Positions 61,831 through 64,000 of a stretch of 64,000 nt of DNA are shown here, in pieces. Numbering within the stretch: the stretch's first letter is position 1; each line of letters starts with the position of its first letter. Both the position numbers and the translations under genes were made by a program. The notes under the pieces are model-generated. The model was not told the DNA's origin. It did not search any database and saw only the letters and a program-made list of their open reading frames with translations. The stretch is taken from positions 54,524,550 to 54,588,549 of the forward strand of contig CM019214.1 of the NCBI GenBank assembly GCA_009741485.1, written 5' to 3'. The stretch comes from Malurus cyaneus samueli. Lineage: Eukaryota > Chordata > Aves > Passeriformes > Maluridae.

Positions 61831-64000
61831 AGCACTTGTCAGTCTTGCTTTGTGCTAGGAATACCTTGGTTTATATGAACACTGATCACAGCAAGAGGAA
61901 GAGACCAATTACCTGGGACAAAACTGGAGGAATTGCCCTTCAGTAATGAAATGCAGTGGAGATGATAGAAATGGAACAGTACTAAAGAGGATGGAGCAGA
62001 GTTCTGAGCAGGTTGGGGAAAGAAAAAAAAAATATGAAAGAAAAAGAAAAATGTTGTGAGTGATGCATAACACCCAAAAATTCAGGGCTTTCAAATGGAA
62101 AGTAGTAACTAGTGTTGCTGTGTTTCCATATGTTTGACAGCTTTCCCACTTCTCAGTCTGGAAGTGAAAGATTTTATGTGTTAAGAAGGTCACAACCAAA
62201 GTGGTGTGCACTAAGAATAGAATGGCAGCTGTTTTCATTTGTGTAGATAAAATCAAAATAATTTGCTAAAACATAAGAGAAGTTCAACTAAAAACACAAT
62301 TTCTAATTTTTTTTATTAATTCATTGATTTCTGAAAGGAACTTTTTTTGGTTTTTTTTCTTGATAAAATTGTATTCTCATCTTCTTGACTGTGAAGGAGG
62401 ACAACTTTTTCTTAAGCTTGTTGGGAAAATTTTGTTGGGAAAAAATAAGGTAGTCATAATAATTATGATCTGATGCCATGGCACTAAAAGCAATTACAGG
62501 TGGTTAAAAGAGATGCCTTCCTTTGAGGGTTATTATTTGAGTTTTTGTGACATGCTTGTCTCTTTTGTTGGTTGGTTATTTGGTTTGTTTCTGCTAAAGT
62601 TAAACTGTTCTCAGTAGTGAGGATATAAAAGAGATTTTGGAAGTGATTTTAAATGTGAGGAAGGAAGAAATACATGAAAAGGTAGGGAGAAGAAATTAAG
62701 AGAAACTGCTGTGTAAAGTATGGGGACAAGGCTCTTCAAGGGATAAAAGAAAGAAAATTACTGGATATATGCTCAGAATGGAGGATCCTATGGAATGAAG
62801 AAAAAAGTAAAAATTTGTTCCATGGATAATCTACTTTCTTTTATGTCAATGAAAAAGAAAAAACAGCTGAATTCAGCTTACCTGGCCAGTGTATCACATT
62901 CTACACTTCTCTAGAAGAGCATAAGGATGGGAGAGGACACCAAAGACTTCGTTAACTCTCAGTAATCTGGAATTTCTAAAAGTGGAAAAGGAAAAAAGAA
63001 GAGACTGGTAAAATTGTACAATGAAATTAAAACTTAGTACTTCCTTCTTTGAAATTAGTGTCTGAGGCTTATTATTTGTAGACTTAAGCATCTGCAGGAA
63101 AATGCAATCTGGAGGTGTATTTCTGTCTTCTACATTTTCAGGTGAATAGCAGTGATGAACACCTGAGTAAAGTGATAATTGCCTCAAAAAGGGAGTTTAA
63201 AAAGTCCAACTGTGTAGGGCAAGAAAGAAAAAATGCATAACAAAACATAGAAAGAAATCTAGTGCCTGGAGTGATCGAGGTCTCTATACAATCGACCGAT
63301 TTTAAAATCTAAGATATCTCCATCATATTCCTGTTAAACTACATATGCAATATACTTGTAAGATAATTTAACTTAGTTCCTTATCTAGAAAGAAGACAGC
63401 CCCAGAGACAAATATAGACTTATTTTGTCCAAATATTTTAAGTGTTCTTTTTTTTCTCTCCCATTAATTGATTTGTTGATTTAAAGTTACTGACATGGAA
63501 GCTTAATCAGTCTAACATGTGATATCTTTTCTCTCGCCTCCTCTCTGTGCTGCAATGATTTTAGTGAAAATATGAAAATGACAAACATTTCTTATACATT
63601 GAAGTTGAAAAATGAACAAAGATATGATTTAAAGGAGCAAATTTGATTAAAGTAACTTCTGCATTAATCCATTACAACCCACAAAATTATTTTAGTCCCA
63701 TGGAGTGATTTTTTCACTTTCTTATTTATGGAAATGTACTATAATTAACATATTTTGCAAGTGACATTTCAAAGGTATTTCTGTATTATTTAAAACTATA
63801 CATTCCATATGATTCCTTGCAATATTTTATTATTCCACATTCTTTGTTGATCATCTCTTTCTTTCAATAACATGAATTTCTCTCGCTAATCCATGACATG
63901 GAAATTAAGGGCATTATCATCTGTGTCCGTATTTGATGGACACTGAGTTGAGAGCAGAATATTCTGGATTTCAACTTTCTCATAGCAATCTGCTTCCTTA
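61831..64000. other. No gene; unique AT-rich DNA to window end
   Basis: Contains an A run at 62022-62031 and T runs at 62343-62360. Frames of up to 115 codons (minus, 61909-62256) are rich in Phe, Leu and Ser because of AT bias and show no domain. Confidence 0.6.

Noticed and set aside
1..64000. CRISPR arrays, tRNA or rRNA genes, bacterial operons, phage or plasmid modules
   Set aside because: No regularly spaced direct repeats with unique spacers, no cloverleaf beyond the SINE remnant, and no ribosome-binding or operon structure; all repeats point to a bird nuclear genome.

Overview
The window looks like bird nuclear DNA from a gene-poor, AT-rich region, either intergenic or deep intronic. 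The bird assignment rests on its repeats. There are several CR1 LINE copies, some with the family's short terminal ATTCTATG-type repeats, and two related LTRs that I recognise as avian ERVL-type. CpG is sparse. Single N positions at 7837 and 43886 suggest a draft assembly. I find no bacterial, phage or organellar features, no rRNA or tRNA gene, no CRISPR array and no complete protein-coding gene. Most open frames are chance frames in low-complexity or repeat DNA.

Layout. 1-5.1 kb is unique AT-rich DNA with one island (about 3.03-3.43 kb) that reads like a regulatory element. A small hairpin element lies at 5172-5265. An ancient LINE reverse-transcriptase fragment follows on the plus strand (5.63-6.32 kb), then an (ATCT)n microsatellite and a solo LTR (6985-7564). 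From 7.6 to 16.1 kb the DNA is unique apart from microsatellites and small repeats. A second LTR of the same group sits at about 16.37-16.89 kb. CR1 copies follow at 22.4-23.16 kb (plus), 24.53-25.6 kb (minus, the longest), 27.2-27.4 kb (plus, old type) and 27.8-28.0 kb (minus). A 151-bp imperfect hairpin lies at 33245-33395, followed by an old diverged tandem duplication. 34-47 kb is almost repeat-free. A MIR-like SINE with Pol III box remnants is at 48.1-48.24 kb, an ancient LINE RT fragment at 50.49-50.94 kb (minus) and a CR1 tail at 55.06-55.24 kb.

The best hint of a host gene is a 154-bp candidate exon on the minus strand at 57416-57569. It has AG and GT splice dinucleotides in a suitable context, an open frame and gene-like codon use (every Leu codon is CTG or CTC). 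I cannot name the gene. Further candidate regulatory islands, rich in homeodomain and POU-type words, lie near 47.3-47.6, 58.48-58.79 and 61.6-61.83 kb.

No genes here can be shown to work together. The LINE copies are dead 5'-truncated fragments with stops or lost motifs, and the LTRs have no internal retroviral region beside them. I do not see a previously undescribed system. The items most worth checking are the candidate exon, the 33.3-kb hairpin and the regulatory-looking islands.
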